A stretch of DNA of 64,000 nt, from contig CP136062.1 in the NCBI GenBank assembly GCA_032622095.1, positions 159,830,875 to 159,894,874 on the forward strand, given 5' to 3'. The stretch is from Siphonodentalium dalli. Its lineage: Eukaryota; Mollusca; Scaphopoda; Gadilida; Siphonodentaliidae. Numbering within the stretch: the first letter of the stretch is position 1; every line of letters begins with the position of its first letter. The notes under the pieces were generated by a model. That model did not search any database, was not told the DNA's origin, and was given only the letters and a program-made list of their open reading frames with translations. Positions 35,701 to 38,069 of the stretch are shown one piece after another. Both the position numbers and the translations under genes were made by a program.

Positions 35701-35712
35701 ACTGACAGACAT
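1..35712 (-). CDS. CTNNA: alpha-catenin gene, 13 coding exons seen, C-terminus beyond left edge
   Basis: Alpha-catenin links beta-catenin/cadherin complexes to actin at adherens junctions and, under tension, exposes a vinculin-binding helix. Thirteen exons on the minus strand join in frame (120, 190, 167, 120, 90, 174, 204, 81, 153, 93, 157, 201 and at least 108 nt; about 619 residues). Residues 1-40 carry the conserved [10 protein letters not shown] stretch; residues about 41-260 are the beta-catenin-binding/dimerisation domain ([29 protein letters not shown]); about 270-619 are the M domain, with the vinculin-binding segment in exon 7 ([35 protein letters not shown]) and [10 protein letters not shown] in exon 12. 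The family is about 900 residues, so the actin-binding domain (about 270-290 residues) must lie left of position 1. Family identity is from recognised conserved blocks; vinculin and alpha-catulin fit less well. Every junction is AG/GT except one GC donor. The gene is packed with transposons but the exons are intact. Confidence 0.96.
142..319. mobile_element. hAT-type MITE, CAAGCC family, left-truncated copy
   Basis: Facing copies of the GAGGTCCC / GAGGGTGAATTT arm are present, and the right end TTTCAAGGCTTG is intact at 319. The left terminal arm is missing. It lies about 34 nt upstream (in gene sense) of the acceptor of alpha-catenin exon 13. Confidence 0.8.
530..640. repeat. GGAT/GGAC microsatellite
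   Basis: ATGGATGG-type tetramers decaying into GGAC-type tetramers fill this stretch. It has no coding value. It leads directly into the tandem blocks to its right. Confidence 0.85.
646..945. repeat. about 41-bp palindromic tandem repeat
   Basis: Five copies of a unit containing TACCCCCTATTCTACTCGAG followed by its inverse (GAGTGGGGGTATAACAATAT) lie at about 650, 691, 733, 866 and 907. Each unit can form a hairpin around CTCGAG. An unrelated stretch of about 95 bp interrupts the array. Confidence 0.85.
1012..1655. repeat. 88-bp satellite-like tandem array, about 7-8 monomers
   Basis: The word GGGGCATACGAGATTGT recurs every 88 bp (about 1020, 1110, 1198, 1286, 1374, 1462, 1550, 1637). Each monomer contains ACAATTTTTGCGGGG and TTCTCTATATAGCGAC. 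The open frames across it only reflect the repeat, since 88 is not a multiple of three. It lies in the intron between alpha-catenin exons 12 and 13. Confidence 0.92.
1656..1745. mobile_element. fragment of a TTAA/CCCTTT (piggyBac-type) element
   Basis: Contains GCATATATAAGAGAATGCAT and CAGGAAG-TCCAGTCATGGAAG, the internal and right-end words of the CCCTTT family. The left end is replaced by the 88-bp satellite; the right end is mutated (GTGTTAAG). Confidence 0.7.
1821..2021 (-). CDS. CTNNA: alpha-catenin coding exon 12 (residues 517-584)
   Basis: Encodes [60 protein letters not shown] and VVMLKDQG, phase 1 at both ends. [28 protein letters not shown] is a hallmark of alpha-catenin M domains. 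The acceptor is CTTTTCAG|AGAA and the donor CAAG|GTTTGT. Confidence 0.95.
2320..2545. repeat. dispersed repeat, pair with the copy at 8385-8595 (inverted)
   Basis: Shares CCGAAATAG-GCATGC, ATAGTGGG-GTGCTAAA and GTTGAACTTTT blocks with the reverse complement of 8385-8595. The two are diverged and inverted relative to each other, so this is an old element of unknown class. The surrounding 2022-2731 holds nothing else that I can identify. Confidence 0.6.
2732..3113. mobile_element. piggyBac-type non-autonomous element, TTAA TSD
   Basis: TTAA|CCCTTTACCCAAC ... GTTGGGTAAAGGG|TTAA: 382 bp with 13-bp inverted ends flanked by TTAA. The interior holds two long palindromes built from CCAATGCATTCTCTTATATA and its inverse, plus AACCGGC-type words. 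It is an inverted near-copy of the elements at 4268 and 23500. TTAA with CCC ends is the signature of piggyBac transposition. Confidence 0.85.
3237..3682. mobile_element. hAT-type MITE, CAAGCC family, long form, 8-bp TSD
   Basis: CAAGCCTGCAAATAG ... CTATTTGCAGGCCTG flanked by CCTAAGGG on both sides (3229-3236 and 3683-3690). It is 446 bp: two foldback arms around an internal stretch with TTCTGGGAAGTATCTAT and AACATCACCAACTTCAACTG. There is no transposase frame. The 8-bp TSD points to hAT. Confidence 0.9.
3697..4047. mobile_element. hAT-type MITE, CAGGGACCAG family
   Basis: Starts CAGGGACCAGCC and ends in a degraded GGCTGATCTTG. Subterminal GGGAGAAGTG words are repeated near both ends. The flanks GGAACAAC and CAAACAAC resemble an 8-bp TSD with two changes. 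It lies almost directly beside the preceding CAAGCC element. Confidence 0.7.
4268..4659. mobile_element. piggyBac-type non-autonomous element, TTAA TSD
   Basis: TTAA|CCCTTTACCCAACAAACC ... GTTGGGTAAAGGG|TTAA, 392 bp. It is nearly identical to 23500-23891 and to the inverse of 2732-3113, including both internal palindromes, so the three copies are young. Confidence 0.88.
4853..5009 (-). CDS. CTNNA: alpha-catenin coding exon 11 (residues 465-517)
   Basis: Encodes [40 protein letters not shown] and [12 protein letters not shown], ending in phase 1. The block [16 protein letters not shown] matches the M domain closely. The acceptor is CATGAAG|GTAA with a weak pyrimidine tract; the donor is TCAG|GTAAGAG. 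Confidence 0.94.
5652..6100. mobile_element. hAT-type MITE, CAAGCC family, long form
   Basis: CAAGCCTGCAAATAG ... TTTGCAGGCCTG, 449 bp, same layout as 3237-3682. I see no matching 8-bp TSD. Its right end is 17 nt from the donor of alpha-catenin exon 10. Confidence 0.85.
6118..6210 (-). CDS. CTNNA: alpha-catenin coding exon 10 (residues 434-464)
   Basis: Encodes [20 protein letters not shown] then [11 protein letters not shown]: 31 codons, phase 0. It matches the conserved VANLACSISNNEEGVKLVR(M)SAS region. The acceptor is TTTTCAG|GTCG and the donor CAG|GTTTGT. This 93-nt exon is squeezed between a transposon starting 17 nt beyond its donor and a four-copy tandem array starting about 3 nt beyond its acceptor. 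Confidence 0.94.
6213..6402. repeat. 47-bp tandem repeat, 4 copies, abutting the acceptor of alpha-catenin exon 10
   Basis: The unit AACAATGGAACAAACTAATC ... CACAGAATTTAAA is repeated four times almost without change. The first unit supplies the pyrimidine tract of the splice acceptor on the minus strand (CCATTGTTTTCAG). The near identity implies recent expansion. Confidence 0.93.
6663..6800. repeat. two-copy tandem duplication, about 65-70 bp
   Basis: Two adjacent copies of ATAACATGGCTATAA ... GAATGTCTGGTGACAAGGGT ... ACTCATTCA differ by only a few bases. Otherwise 6403-6963 shows no identifiable feature. Confidence 0.85.
6972..8081. mobile_element. hAT-type element, CAGGGACCAG family, 1110 bp, 8-bp TSD
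   Basis: CAGGGACCAGCC ... GGCTGGTCCCTG flanked by CATTGCAC at 6964-6971 and 8082-8089. Subterminal GGGCAAAGTG / GGCGAAGTG words repeat near both ends, as in other copies of the family. The interior is AT-rich with no long open frame, so it is non-autonomous. The right TSD overlaps the splice-donor region of alpha-catenin exon 9. Confidence 0.9.
8094..8246 (-). CDS. CTNNA: alpha-catenin coding exon 9 (residues 383-433)
   Basis: Encodes [40 protein letters not shown] and [11 protein letters not shown]: 51 codons, phase 0. [22 protein letters not shown] is a strongly conserved M-domain block. The acceptor is TTTAACAG|TTG and the donor GAG|GTGAGT. A hAT-type element begins only 12 nt into the following intron. 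Confidence 0.95.
8385..8595. repeat. dispersed repeat, inverted partner of 2320-2545
   Basis: Contains ATAGTGGGC, GCACACCCACTAT, GCATGCCCACTATTCC and AAAGTTCAACATTTTTATG, matching the inverse of 2320-2545. CACTATCG/CGATAGTG words occur in both orientations, so it can fold. Class unknown. Confidence 0.6.
8817..8963 (+). CDS. orphan short open frame in an alpha-catenin intron, possible first exon
   Basis: A plus-strand ATG in a good context (GTCAAAATGG) opens [20 protein letters not shown] then [13 protein letters not shown]. After the lysine run (an A17 tract) comes AAG|GTAAAA, a possible donor at 8916; unspliced, the frame continues about 15 codons to TAA. The charged, helix-like composition looks protein-like, but I recognise no family and see no following exon. 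It lies inside the intron between alpha-catenin exons 8 and 9, opposite strand. It could be a fragment of a mobile-element gene. Confidence 0.25.
   Translation: MATMIDEEDLRFAQLERRQFIEENLTSKKKKKKVKRFPLKNLSTMKRK
9020..9255. mobile_element. old palindromic element interrupted by a CAAGCC MITE
   Basis: Outer arms GTGACTATGCCAT-AAAAGTGGTC (left) and GACCACTATTGTGGCATAGTCAC (right) face each other around the insertion at 9087-9223. The outer element is therefore older than the inner one. Confidence 0.7.
9087..9223. mobile_element. hAT-type MITE, CAAGCC family, short form, 8-bp TSD
   Basis: CAAGCCTTGAAATTGGGTG ... CACCCTATTTCAAGGCTTG, 137 bp, flanked by ACCACTAT on both sides (9079-9086, 9224-9231). 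It is almost a pure palindrome and sits in the loop of an older palindrome. Confidence 0.92.
9661..9741 (-). CDS. CTNNA: alpha-catenin coding exon 8 (residues 356-382), GC donor
   Basis: Encodes [20 protein letters not shown] then TRDLRRQ: 27 codons, phase 0. [14 protein letters not shown] is conserved across this junction. The acceptor is TTTTAG|GCTG. The donor reads CAG|GCAAGT: a GC in place of GT with an otherwise ideal consensus, as in typical GC-AG introns. The only nearby GT would break the frame. Confidence 0.93.
9742..12825. other. alpha-catenin intron 7 (left part), no gene seen
   Basis: AT-rich intron sequence. I find no coding exon, RNA gene or complete mobile element in it. Small words such as AAAGGTACTAAATCCGATGG (10555) and TATACATGTATA runs near 10330-10375 are present but unassigned. 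Confidence 0.5.
12830..12915. mobile_element. fragment of a CCCTTT (piggyBac-type) element
   Basis: ACAAGAGAATGCATTGGCAC then GGTTTTCGCAAAAATTCAGG and AGCTCCAGTTATGAAAG are the right half of the family. No ends are preserved. Confidence 0.6.
13040..13383. mobile_element. hAT-type MITE, CAAGCC family, 8-bp TSD
   Basis: CAAGCCTTG ... CAATGCCTG flanked by ATAAGGAG on both sides (13032-13039, 13384-13391). It is 344 bp, the long form with deletions in the left arm. Confidence 0.88.
13719..14079. mobile_element. foldback element with about 95-bp inverted arms
   Basis: Arms begin ACAAGTTTTATATAG / CTATATAAAATGT and share GAGTCGAAGACACCTGTC and CTTCTATCAATTAATATTGA in opposite orientation. Loop about 170 bp, no open frame. 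It directly abuts a truncated CCCTTT element on the right. Class unknown. Confidence 0.8.
14081..14307. mobile_element. piggyBac-type element, left end missing
   Basis: Contains GCTGGGCTGGCGCAGCATTA, two CATTCTCTTATATATGC palindromes and a right end GTCATGGAAGGG|TTAA. The left TTAACCCTTT end is absent where it meets the foldback element. Confidence 0.75.
14350..14830. mobile_element. piggyBac-type element, TTAA TSD, 481 bp
   Basis: TTAA|CCCTTTCAGTGCCAGG ... CTGGCACTGAAAGGG|TTAA. Terminal inverted repeats of about 18 bp; one GCCAATGCATTCTCTTATAT palindrome at 14715-14785. This subfamily has a different interior from the 392-bp copies. Confidence 0.87.
15219..15270. repeat. dispersed word shared with 20196-20250
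   Basis: GAGAGGCCGATCACGATCGG then CAGATGTTTAACCCAT occurs here and at 20199 in the same orientation with few changes. It includes the palindrome CCGATCATGATCGG. Nature unknown. Confidence 0.6.
15640..17200. repeat. degenerate repeats with CGATACCAAAAACTATACAG words
   Basis: The phrase CGATACCAAAAACTATACAG followed by GTGAGGGGTGTGTCAT and a TCAAATATGA-ATTGG stretch recurs in diverged form near 15650, 15925, 16850, 16995 and 17140. The 124-codon minus-strand open frame (15921-16295) lies in this material and is not a recognisable protein. Confidence 0.6.
16670..17745. repeat. GGGCCATAACTC dispersed repeat, about 150-bp units
   Basis: AAAGGGCCATAACTC, then ATCGGATCAAACCCATATTC, then GATCTGTATTTTGG and AAATTTGGTTCCGATCAGA recurs at about 16690, 17308, 17453 and 17607. 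Related copies occur at 22460 and 22800. I know this type of phrase as common in bivalve genomes but cannot name its class. Confidence 0.75.
17747..17812. repeat. (CAGA)n(CGGA)n microsatellite
   Basis: About ten CAGA units followed by about five CGGA units, at the 3' end of the GGGCCATAACTC repeat block. The same phrase elsewhere ends in shorter GACAGA/GGATGG runs (22680, 22960), so the microsatellite may be the tail of that element. Confidence 0.92.
18076..18211. repeat. inverted repeat, about 36-bp arms
   Basis: AGAACAGCACAGTTGTGTGA-CATGTTAACGTTATT faces AATAATGTTAACCAGTTCAC-GCATGTGCTGTTCT. It can form a hairpin with a loop of about 65 nt. The 116-codon open frame across it is not protein-like. 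Confidence 0.75.
18547..18720. mobile_element. small foldback element
   Basis: GAATAATCACTTGAGTGAAT-TGGCGATGTGAA faces TTCACATCACCAGTTGAATG-AAGTGATTATTC. About 170 bp with arms of about 50 nt including GACAGGG/CCCTGCC. It probably is a MITE; the TSD is unclear. Confidence 0.7.
19618..19854. mobile_element. piggyBac-type element, TTAA TSD, short form
   Basis: TTAA|CCCTCCCATGATTGGAGC ... CCGTCATGAAAGGG|TTAA, 237 bp, with two CATTCTCTTATA palindromes inside. It lies 60 nt beyond the donor of alpha-catenin exon 7. Confidence 0.85.
19915..20118 (-). CDS. CTNNA: alpha-catenin coding exon 7 (residues 288-355), vinculin-binding region
   Basis: Encodes [60 protein letters not shown] and LLSEYMNN: 68 codons, phase 0. 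This is the start of the M domain and contains the helix known to bind vinculin under tension in vertebrate alpha-catenin. Conservation is near-complete here. The acceptor is ATTACAG|CAAA and the donor AAC|GTGAGT. A TTAA-flanked element ends about 60 nt beyond the donor. Confidence 0.96.
20726..21693. mobile_element. hAT-type element, CAGTGTTCGCGCTG ends, 8-bp TSD
   Basis: CAGTGTTCGCGCTG ... CAGCGCGAACACTG flanked by ACGAGCTG at 20718-20725 and 21694-21701. 968 bp. Subterminal TTAGCCAAAT words are repeated many times at both ends (20755-20850, 21600-21675), typical of hAT transposase-binding arrays. No transposase frame. Confidence 0.9.
22236..22425. repeat. GGTGGTCGC / GGTGGTCTC short-motif cluster
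   Basis: GGTGGTC followed by TCTC, GCGG, GCAC or GCCA recurs about five times at irregular spacing, ending ACAGGTTTTACTGTA. It may be one end of a mobile element; no partner end was found. Confidence 0.6.
22440..22990. repeat. GGGCCATAACTC dispersed repeat, second block
   Basis: Diverged units with ACCATAACTC, GGAACCCATATTCGAACT and AACTTTGGTTCAG, ending in short GACAGA/GGATGG tails. There is also a local duplication, AAATAATCCAAACTGGAGTT (about 22573 and 22625). Same family as 16670-17745. Confidence 0.7.
23138..23391. mobile_element. hAT-type MITE, CAAGCC family, foldback form, 8-bp TSD
   Basis: CAAGCCTTGAAATAGTGTG ... CACCCTATTTCAAGGCTTG flanked by GCAATCAG (23130-23137, 23392-23399). 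254 bp, made of four facing copies of the GAGGTCCCCAGAGGGTGAAT arm. It is almost identical to 26040-26293. Confidence 0.94.
23500..23891. mobile_element. piggyBac-type element, TTAA TSD, 392 bp
   Basis: TTAA|CCCTTTACCCAACAAACC ... TTGGTAAAGGG|TTAA, nearly identical to 4268-4659. Two long palindromes (about 23650-23720 and 23797-23865) dominate the interior. Confidence 0.9.
23892..24972. other. intron stretch, no gene seen
   Basis: Part of the intron between alpha-catenin exons 6 and 7. The words AACCACGAAATCAA recur at 24095 and 24278, and GATGAATTAAAAGCCATTCA-AGTA (24566) resembles GACGAATTAAAAGGAGTTTACAGTA-type text (24124). This may be a diverged repeat; nothing else was found. Confidence 0.4.
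24973..25146 (-). CDS. CTNNA: alpha-catenin coding exon 6 (residues 230-287)
   Basis: Encodes [20 protein letters not shown] then [20 protein letters not shown] and [18 protein letters not shown]: 58 codons, phase 0. The GELA(Y/A)AL block corresponds to the end of the N-terminal domain and the linker to the M domain. The acceptor is TTTAG|GCAT and the donor GAT|GTAAGT. Confidence 0.93.
25410..25644. mobile_element. piggyBac-type element, TTAA TSD, short form
   Basis: TTAA|CCCTTTCATAAAGGCAGC ... CAGTCATGGAAGGG|TTAA, 235 bp, same interior as 62860-63114 and 19618-19854 (AGTGCATTCTCTTAGATATG and inverse). Confidence 0.87.
26040..26293. mobile_element. hAT-type MITE, CAAGCC family, foldback form, 8-bp TSD
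   Basis: CAAGCCTTGAAATAGGGTG ... CACACTATTTCAAGGCTTG flanked by ATCATTTC (26032-26039, 26294-26301). 254 bp and nearly identical to 23138-23391. Confidence 0.94.
26312..26593. mobile_element. hAT-type MITE, CAAGCC family, diverged long form
   Basis: CAAGCCTGAGTTTAGTGTGT at the left and GATGAGGCCAGGCA at the right enclose the usual interior words. The right foldback arm is missing. It lies 18 bp from the preceding intact copy and is clearly older. Confidence 0.7.
26594..26735. mobile_element. end fragment related to the CAGTGTTCG hAT element
   Basis: ATTTTTGCCATTGACAAATT-TGGCAAGTGGCAGCACGAAC parallels ATTAGCCATTGGCTAATTTG-GCTACCGACAGCGCGAAC at 21650-21690, including the repeated CAAAT words. 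Only one end is visible. Confidence 0.5.
26761..26850 (-). CDS. CTNNA: alpha-catenin coding exon 5 (residues 200-229)
   Basis: Encodes [20 protein letters not shown] then [10 protein letters not shown]: 30 codons, phase 0. The acceptor is TCCATAG|GATC. The donor AAG|GTCAGA is weaker than the others, but exon 6 joins in frame and the family alignment supports it. About 60 nt of intron directly beside the acceptor is repeated in tandem. Confidence 0.88.
26851..26980. repeat. two-copy tandem repeat beside the acceptor of alpha-catenin exon 5
   Basis: CTATGGAAAACAATGAAGAA-AGATATATAAGTTTGATTT and CTATAGAAATCAAGGAAGAA-AGATATATGTTTGGATTT, each followed by CTTGGTTATGATA, are two units of about 62 bp. 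The first unit starts exactly at the splice acceptor (TCCATAG on the minus strand), so acceptor sequence is included in the duplication. Confidence 0.85.
26981..28037. other. intron stretch, no gene seen
   Basis: Between alpha-catenin exons 4 and 5. It contains a possible lone CCCTTT-type left end (TTAACCCCTTCAATAC at about 27577) without a right partner and CT-rich tracts (27290-27440). I see no coding exon. Confidence 0.4.
28038..28157 (-). CDS. CTNNA: alpha-catenin coding exon 4 (residues 160-199)
   Basis: Encodes [20 protein letters not shown] then [20 protein letters not shown]: 40 codons, phase 0 at both ends. The acceptor is CCTGTAG|GTGG and the donor AAT|GTAAGC. It matches the helical N-terminal domain between LLVQLKVV and KRQQELKD of vertebrate alpha-catenins. 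Confidence 0.92.
28420..28727. mobile_element. element with about 50-bp terminal inverted repeats
   Basis: AGAGGAACTCCAGTTATGAT ... ACAGACCGGCTGTTTTTTCAC faces GTGAAAATAACAGCCGGTCT-GCGTCAG ... ATAACTGGAATTCCTCT. About 308 bp, with no open frame and no clear TSD. It lies in the intron between alpha-catenin exons 3 and 4. Confidence 0.75.
28741..29056 (-). repeat. tandem decayed copies of the 3' end and donor of alpha-catenin exon 3
   Basis: On the minus strand, four units of about 75-85 bp each resemble the last about 50 nt of exon 3 plus donor: for example one unit (28826-28900) reads ATCCTCGCTGAC-ATGTGGAC ... CTACTGAAATCACTAAAAATC, which still partly translates as [20 protein letters not shown]-like donors survive in the units near 28740 and 28985 but not in that one. 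The units share the spacer CCAATGAATGGAT with the intron directly upstream of each copy. Confidence 0.85.
29066..29232 (-). CDS. CTNNA: alpha-catenin coding exon 3 (residues 104-159), boundaries duplicated in introns
   Basis: Encodes [40 protein letters not shown], then [16 protein letters not shown]. The block [20 protein letters not shown] is almost invariant in alpha-catenins. The acceptor is TTTTAG|GTGC (phase 1), the donor ATC|GTAAGC (phase 0). Decayed copies of the 3' end of this exon plus its donor lie downstream, and copies of its acceptor and 5' end lie upstream (see the separate repeat entries). Confidence 0.95.
29280..29492 (-). repeat. tandem decayed copies of the acceptor and 5' end of alpha-catenin exon 3
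   Basis: On the minus strand, a unit at about 29290-29365 reads TTTTAG|GTGTTGTTACGAGAAAG and translates [20 protein letters not shown], parallel to the true exon [21 protein letters not shown] second, partial unit (about 29440-29490) retains the QEFAV region but has stop codons. Flanking intron words (GGAATGGTCTA, TTTCATTTGGAGGGGTCTTG) are duplicated too. Confidence 0.85.
30009..30255. mobile_element. piggyBac-type element, short form, degraded TSD
   Basis: CCCTTCCATGACTGGAGCGT ... CTGTCATAAAATGG|TTAA with the usual CATTCTCTTATATATGGGAG palindromes. The left TTAA is mutated (ATAAA). Confidence 0.8.
31631..31824. mobile_element. small TIR element, TTCTCAGGCA ends
   Basis: TTCTCAGGCAATTAGATCTC ... 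GATGTGCCTGAGAAC. A related copy at about 33734-33920 has the opposite orientation (AAATTGAGATCTAATTGCCTGA). They share GATGAGGGAGG / CCTCCCTCAT. The TSD is unclear. Confidence 0.65.
32222..32502. mobile_element. possible hAT-type MITE, CAGGGCTGTAAC end
   Basis: CAGGGCTGTAACAATGC faces GCAATGAACAGTTACAGCAC, flanked by TTAGTTCA (32214-32221) and GTAGTTCA (32503-32510), a candidate 8-bp TSD with one change. Internal GATACAT/ATCGCGATACA words. 281 bp. Confidence 0.55.
32613..32802 (-). CDS. CTNNA: alpha-catenin coding exon 2 (residues 41-104)
   Basis: Encodes [35 protein letters not shown] and on to EINKTG. The basic [12 protein letters not shown] block is a hallmark of alpha-catenins, in the beta-catenin-binding region. 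The acceptor TTTAG|GTG lies at 32803-32804; the donor G|GTACATG leaves phase 1. Confidence 0.94.
32930..33699. mobile_element. hAT-type MITE, CAAGCC long form, split by a SINE; 8-bp TSD
   Basis: CAAGCCTGCCAATAGCGTG ... CACCCTATTTGCAGGCTTC flanked by ATCATTAC (32922-32929, 33700-33707). Without the inserted SINE and its duplicated site it would be about 444 bp, the normal long form. Confidence 0.92.
33236..33548 (-). mobile_element. tRNA-headed SINE, 13-bp TSD
   Basis: On the minus strand the element begins GGGGGCCTCGGTGGCTCAAT-CGGTTAG (an A-box-like TGGCTCAATCGG) and carries GGTTCAAATCC (B box) about 70 nt in, giving a tRNA-like internal RNA polymerase III promoter. The tail contains TTGCTAAAGCGACAATAAAC and ends in CAATCAATCTATAAATCAA-like A/T-rich text. 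GATACTTCCAAGA flanks it at 33223-33235 and 33549-33561. 313 bp. Confidence 0.88.
33734..33920. mobile_element. small TIR element, TTCTCAGGCA family, inverted relative to 31631
   Basis: TTCTCAGGCACCTCCCTCAT ... GATCTAATTGCCTGA with GCCTCCCTCATC repeated internally. Related to 31631-31824; its right end is degraded (GACAAC). Confidence 0.6.
34470..34680. repeat. diverged relative of the element interior at 60479-60804
   Basis: ATGTTGAACTTATTAACTGA and CCATTCCAATGTAGACTTTT-ATAA parallel the words TGTTGAACTTATTATCTCAA and CTTTCCAATGTATACTTTAA-TGTAA at 60640-60780. Ends are not recognisable. Confidence 0.5.
34787..35480. mobile_element. inverted-repeat element with GGGTACC tandem sub-repeats
   Basis: The left part has TTAGGGTACCCAGG repeated, and the right part the inverse, GGGTACCCTAATCAACGTTT. 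Between 35170 and 35310 a unit of about 33 bp (GGGTACCCTAATCAACGTTT-CGAGATC) occurs about four times. The outermost matching pair is ATTAGGGTACC near 34790 and GAGTACCCTAATCAA near 35480. Class unknown. Confidence 0.65.
35593..35712 (-). CDS. CTNNA: alpha-catenin coding exon 1 (residues 1-40)
   Basis: The ATG at 35712 opens [20 protein letters not shown], followed by [20 protein letters not shown], which matches the alpha-catenin N-terminus. The donor is CAG|GTAAGT at 35592, phase 0. A second in-frame Met at residue 10 would give a start closer in length to vertebrate proteins, but the upstream Met keeps an open frame and is taken as the start. Confidence 0.93.
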
Positions 35713-35744
35713 GATAGCTATCAGCTACCGTACCTGACCAGTCT
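35713..35744 (-). other. CTNNA: 5' UTR part of alpha-catenin exon 1
   Basis: Immediately upstream of the start codon on the minus strand, a pyrimidine-rich tract ending TTCTTTCAG gives a convincing splice acceptor just above 35744. The leader therefore probably continues in an upstream non-coding exon. A weaker alternative AG (CTGGTCAG) lies closer to the ATG. Confidence 0.6.
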
Positions 35745-36194
35745 CTGAAAGAATAATGTCAACATTGTTTTAATTAACCTTTTAAATACCAGGTACATGT
35801 ATGTCATATTGTCAATGATTGCATAAATGGCGTAAACAGTACCACAACACTTAAAAATAGAAAATAAAATAGATGTTTCCACTGCATGGGCTGCCTTTGG
35901 CTGGATGCATATACATGTAGAATACATCCATGGTAGCCGAAGAGTACCAAATTTACATATTCAGTATGACATGTGCATCTACATGTACGTTCAATACTGA
36001 ACAACATGTGCCGTAGAGCTATGGTACACGGATGCATGAAGAAATTCATGACATATTAATCTATGCACGATACATGTAGCTTCAAGTCAATCAAGATGCT
36101 GGGTCAGGCCTTTAGATAGGTGGAATTTGGGCACATCAGGATGGACCCCATACCCACTGAGCCGACCATTGTTTGGCTTACAACAGAAATTATT

Positions 36195-36430
36195 TCAATC
36201 GGAATATGCCTGGCAACAAAACTTGAATGGTCACTCTGGGTGAGGACTTAACGGGGGAGCAGTGCAGCCATTGCAGTGTGAATATATCAACAGTAAGCCA
36301 ATGACGTCTCAGAAGGAGAGGTCTAGCTCTCATGGTCACAGTTGTTAGAAGCTTTGTTTGATGACAGAAGTTAAACAACGCTGAGCTTGATTAGTCATTG
36401 GAACGGTGATCGGTTGGCAATTCCGGAACT
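36195..36430 (+). repeat. 5S-rRNA-like dispersed repeat
   Basis: The 3' part GAAGTTAAACAACGCTGAGC-TTGATTAGTCATTGG-ACGGTGATCGGTTGGCAATT-CCGGAACTGCT follows the 3' half of eukaryotic 5S rRNA, which contains the internal promoter. The 5' part (GCAGTGTGAATATATCAACA, GGTCACAGTTGTTAGA) is shared with 56765-56910. Too diverged to be a 5S gene. Confidence 0.6.
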
Positions 36431-36749
36431 GCTACTAAACTATCATGGAAGGTGTATTCTTCATAGTTTTTGCGCAGTTACATGTATCTATCATGAAAAC
36501 GTCAATGTACAAGAAACACTACGCGCACTTTGTTCAGTTGTATTTGTAAACATGATTATTCTTGCAGTCTATCGTTTAAATAATATGTTTTATTTAAATA
36601 ACAAAAGCATAGTACTAGTCAAATATATACAAAATATATGTAATGTTCCAGGGGAACTAATAAATCAAATGCACACGGAATTTTAAGGAGAGCAGACGCC
36701 AGACAGTTATTTAGAAAATTAAAGTTTCCATATAAATAGATAACTCTGA

Positions 36750-36920
36750 AAAACCTACTGTACATATCTGTAGATACTGCAGTGCAGGAACCTTTCGGGT
36801 TATAGATGCACTAGTCCAGGTGCTACCATGGCCGAGTAACTTTATAACCCTGTGGTGACTCCAGTAGCTTTCTTTAACGTGCACACACTGAGGCATGTAC
36901 ACAGGTCAGCCATTAATGTC
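36750..36920. repeat. SINE-like core with TTTAACGTGCACAC words
   Basis: CTTTAACGTGCACACACTGA ... CAGCCATTAATGTCCATGTC-GATCGGACAGC parallels TTCTTTAACGTGCAAACATG ... GACATTAACGTCCCTACCCG-ATGGGACGGC at 37745-37812. Probably the conserved core of a mollusc SINE family; the ends are not resolved. Confidence 0.5.
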
Positions 36921-37274
36921 CATGTCGATCGGACAGCATAATGTACCCACAACAACATACCTGGACAAATGTTGTAATGGGGGAGTCGGCATTTTGCATT
37001 TGGATCTTTATTCATTTATCTCGAATGAGACTTTTCAGTCTGACAAACTTGATATCTGACCGAGTTCTGATTTTTGTCAGAATACCCTGACCAGGTTGCG
37101 ATCCCCGGTCCGCTAGCACGAGAGACAAGTACGCTACTATGGTATGGTATGATGAAATTCCGCCATTGACTTGTCGGCGCACCCCCATCAGATGGGGTAG
37201 AGTCCTATAATGTACTATATACAAACACATGTTTTTATATCGTAACGTCACCCTCTACATGCGAAGCCACAGTA

Positions 37275-37599
37275 CAGCTGAAGGGGTCACTCTCACCAAA
37301 TAAAGTGCTGAAGGGTACACAGGGTTTGAAAATGTGCTGAAGGGTTCACAGGATTTGTGATCGGCACGAACACCATTACTTAAATTGTGTTTATGAAAGT
37401 CTGGCGCCCATTAGCAGTGCGTTTTCAGTACATTTTAATATTCATTGGAACGTAAACAATTATTCTCTAACAGAAATCATGGCAGATACGAAAACTGAAT
37501 GCCTTTAGAACGAAATTTCAAACCCTGTGTACCCTTCAGCACATTTTGAAAATCCTGTGTACCCTTCAGTACTTTTTTTGGTGAGAGTGACCCCTTCAG
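37275..37599. mobile_element. hAT-type MITE, CAGCTGAAGGGG family, 8-bp TSD
   Basis: CAGCTGAAGGGGTCACTCTC ... GAGAGTGACCCCTTCAG flanked by CCACAGTA (37267-37274, 37600-37607). Arms of about 60 bp contain the repeated word GAAGGGTACACAGG. 325 bp, inside the 5' UTR intron of alpha-catenin. Confidence 0.9.
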
Positions 37600-37689
37600 C
37601 CACAGTAGACCTGAAATGAGCCTTTGACCTGCAAAATTTGATTGAAGAAAGATAACTCTATTACACCATCACCTGTCTATCAACTTACG

Positions 37690-38030
37690 CCCCAAAGTGA
37701 TGAATTTAGACAGGAATTTTGCCACAGGAATTGCCCACAGTAGGGTTCTTTAACGTGCAAACATGGTTGTACATGGGACTGACATTAACGTCCCTACCCG
37801 ATGGGACGGCGTGATCAAACCAGTGTAATCCGTGTACATGACACCGGGCGGGAGAGAATTACTGCTTAACAACACCTCAGCGAGGCATACATGTACACAG
37901 TACTTTATATAGGCACGCTCAGAACTCCCGACTTTTGTTTTGTCGAGGATCGAGGTGAATCGATCCGGAGTCCAAGCGAAACCTCTGGCCAGTAGTCGAA
38001 CACGTTAACCACTTGGCCATCACACTCCCT
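37690..38030 (-). mobile_element. probable SINE with tRNA-like head
   Basis: On the minus strand it begins near AGGGAGTGTGATGGCCAAGT-GGTTAACGTGTTCGACT, resembling the D-arm and A box of Ser/Leu-type tRNAs. GATCGATTCACC is a weak B-box candidate. The body carries the TTTAACGTGCAAACA core shared with 36750-36920. No TSD was resolved. Confidence 0.5.
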
Positions 38031-38069
38031 ACTAGTACCTCTCGTCACAGTTACATGTACTGAACATAA

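Noticed and set aside
36070-36185. tRNA-like SINE head (GGCTCAGTGGG on the minus strand)
   Set aside because: There is an A-box-like word but no B box at the right distance and no TSD. Too weak to list.
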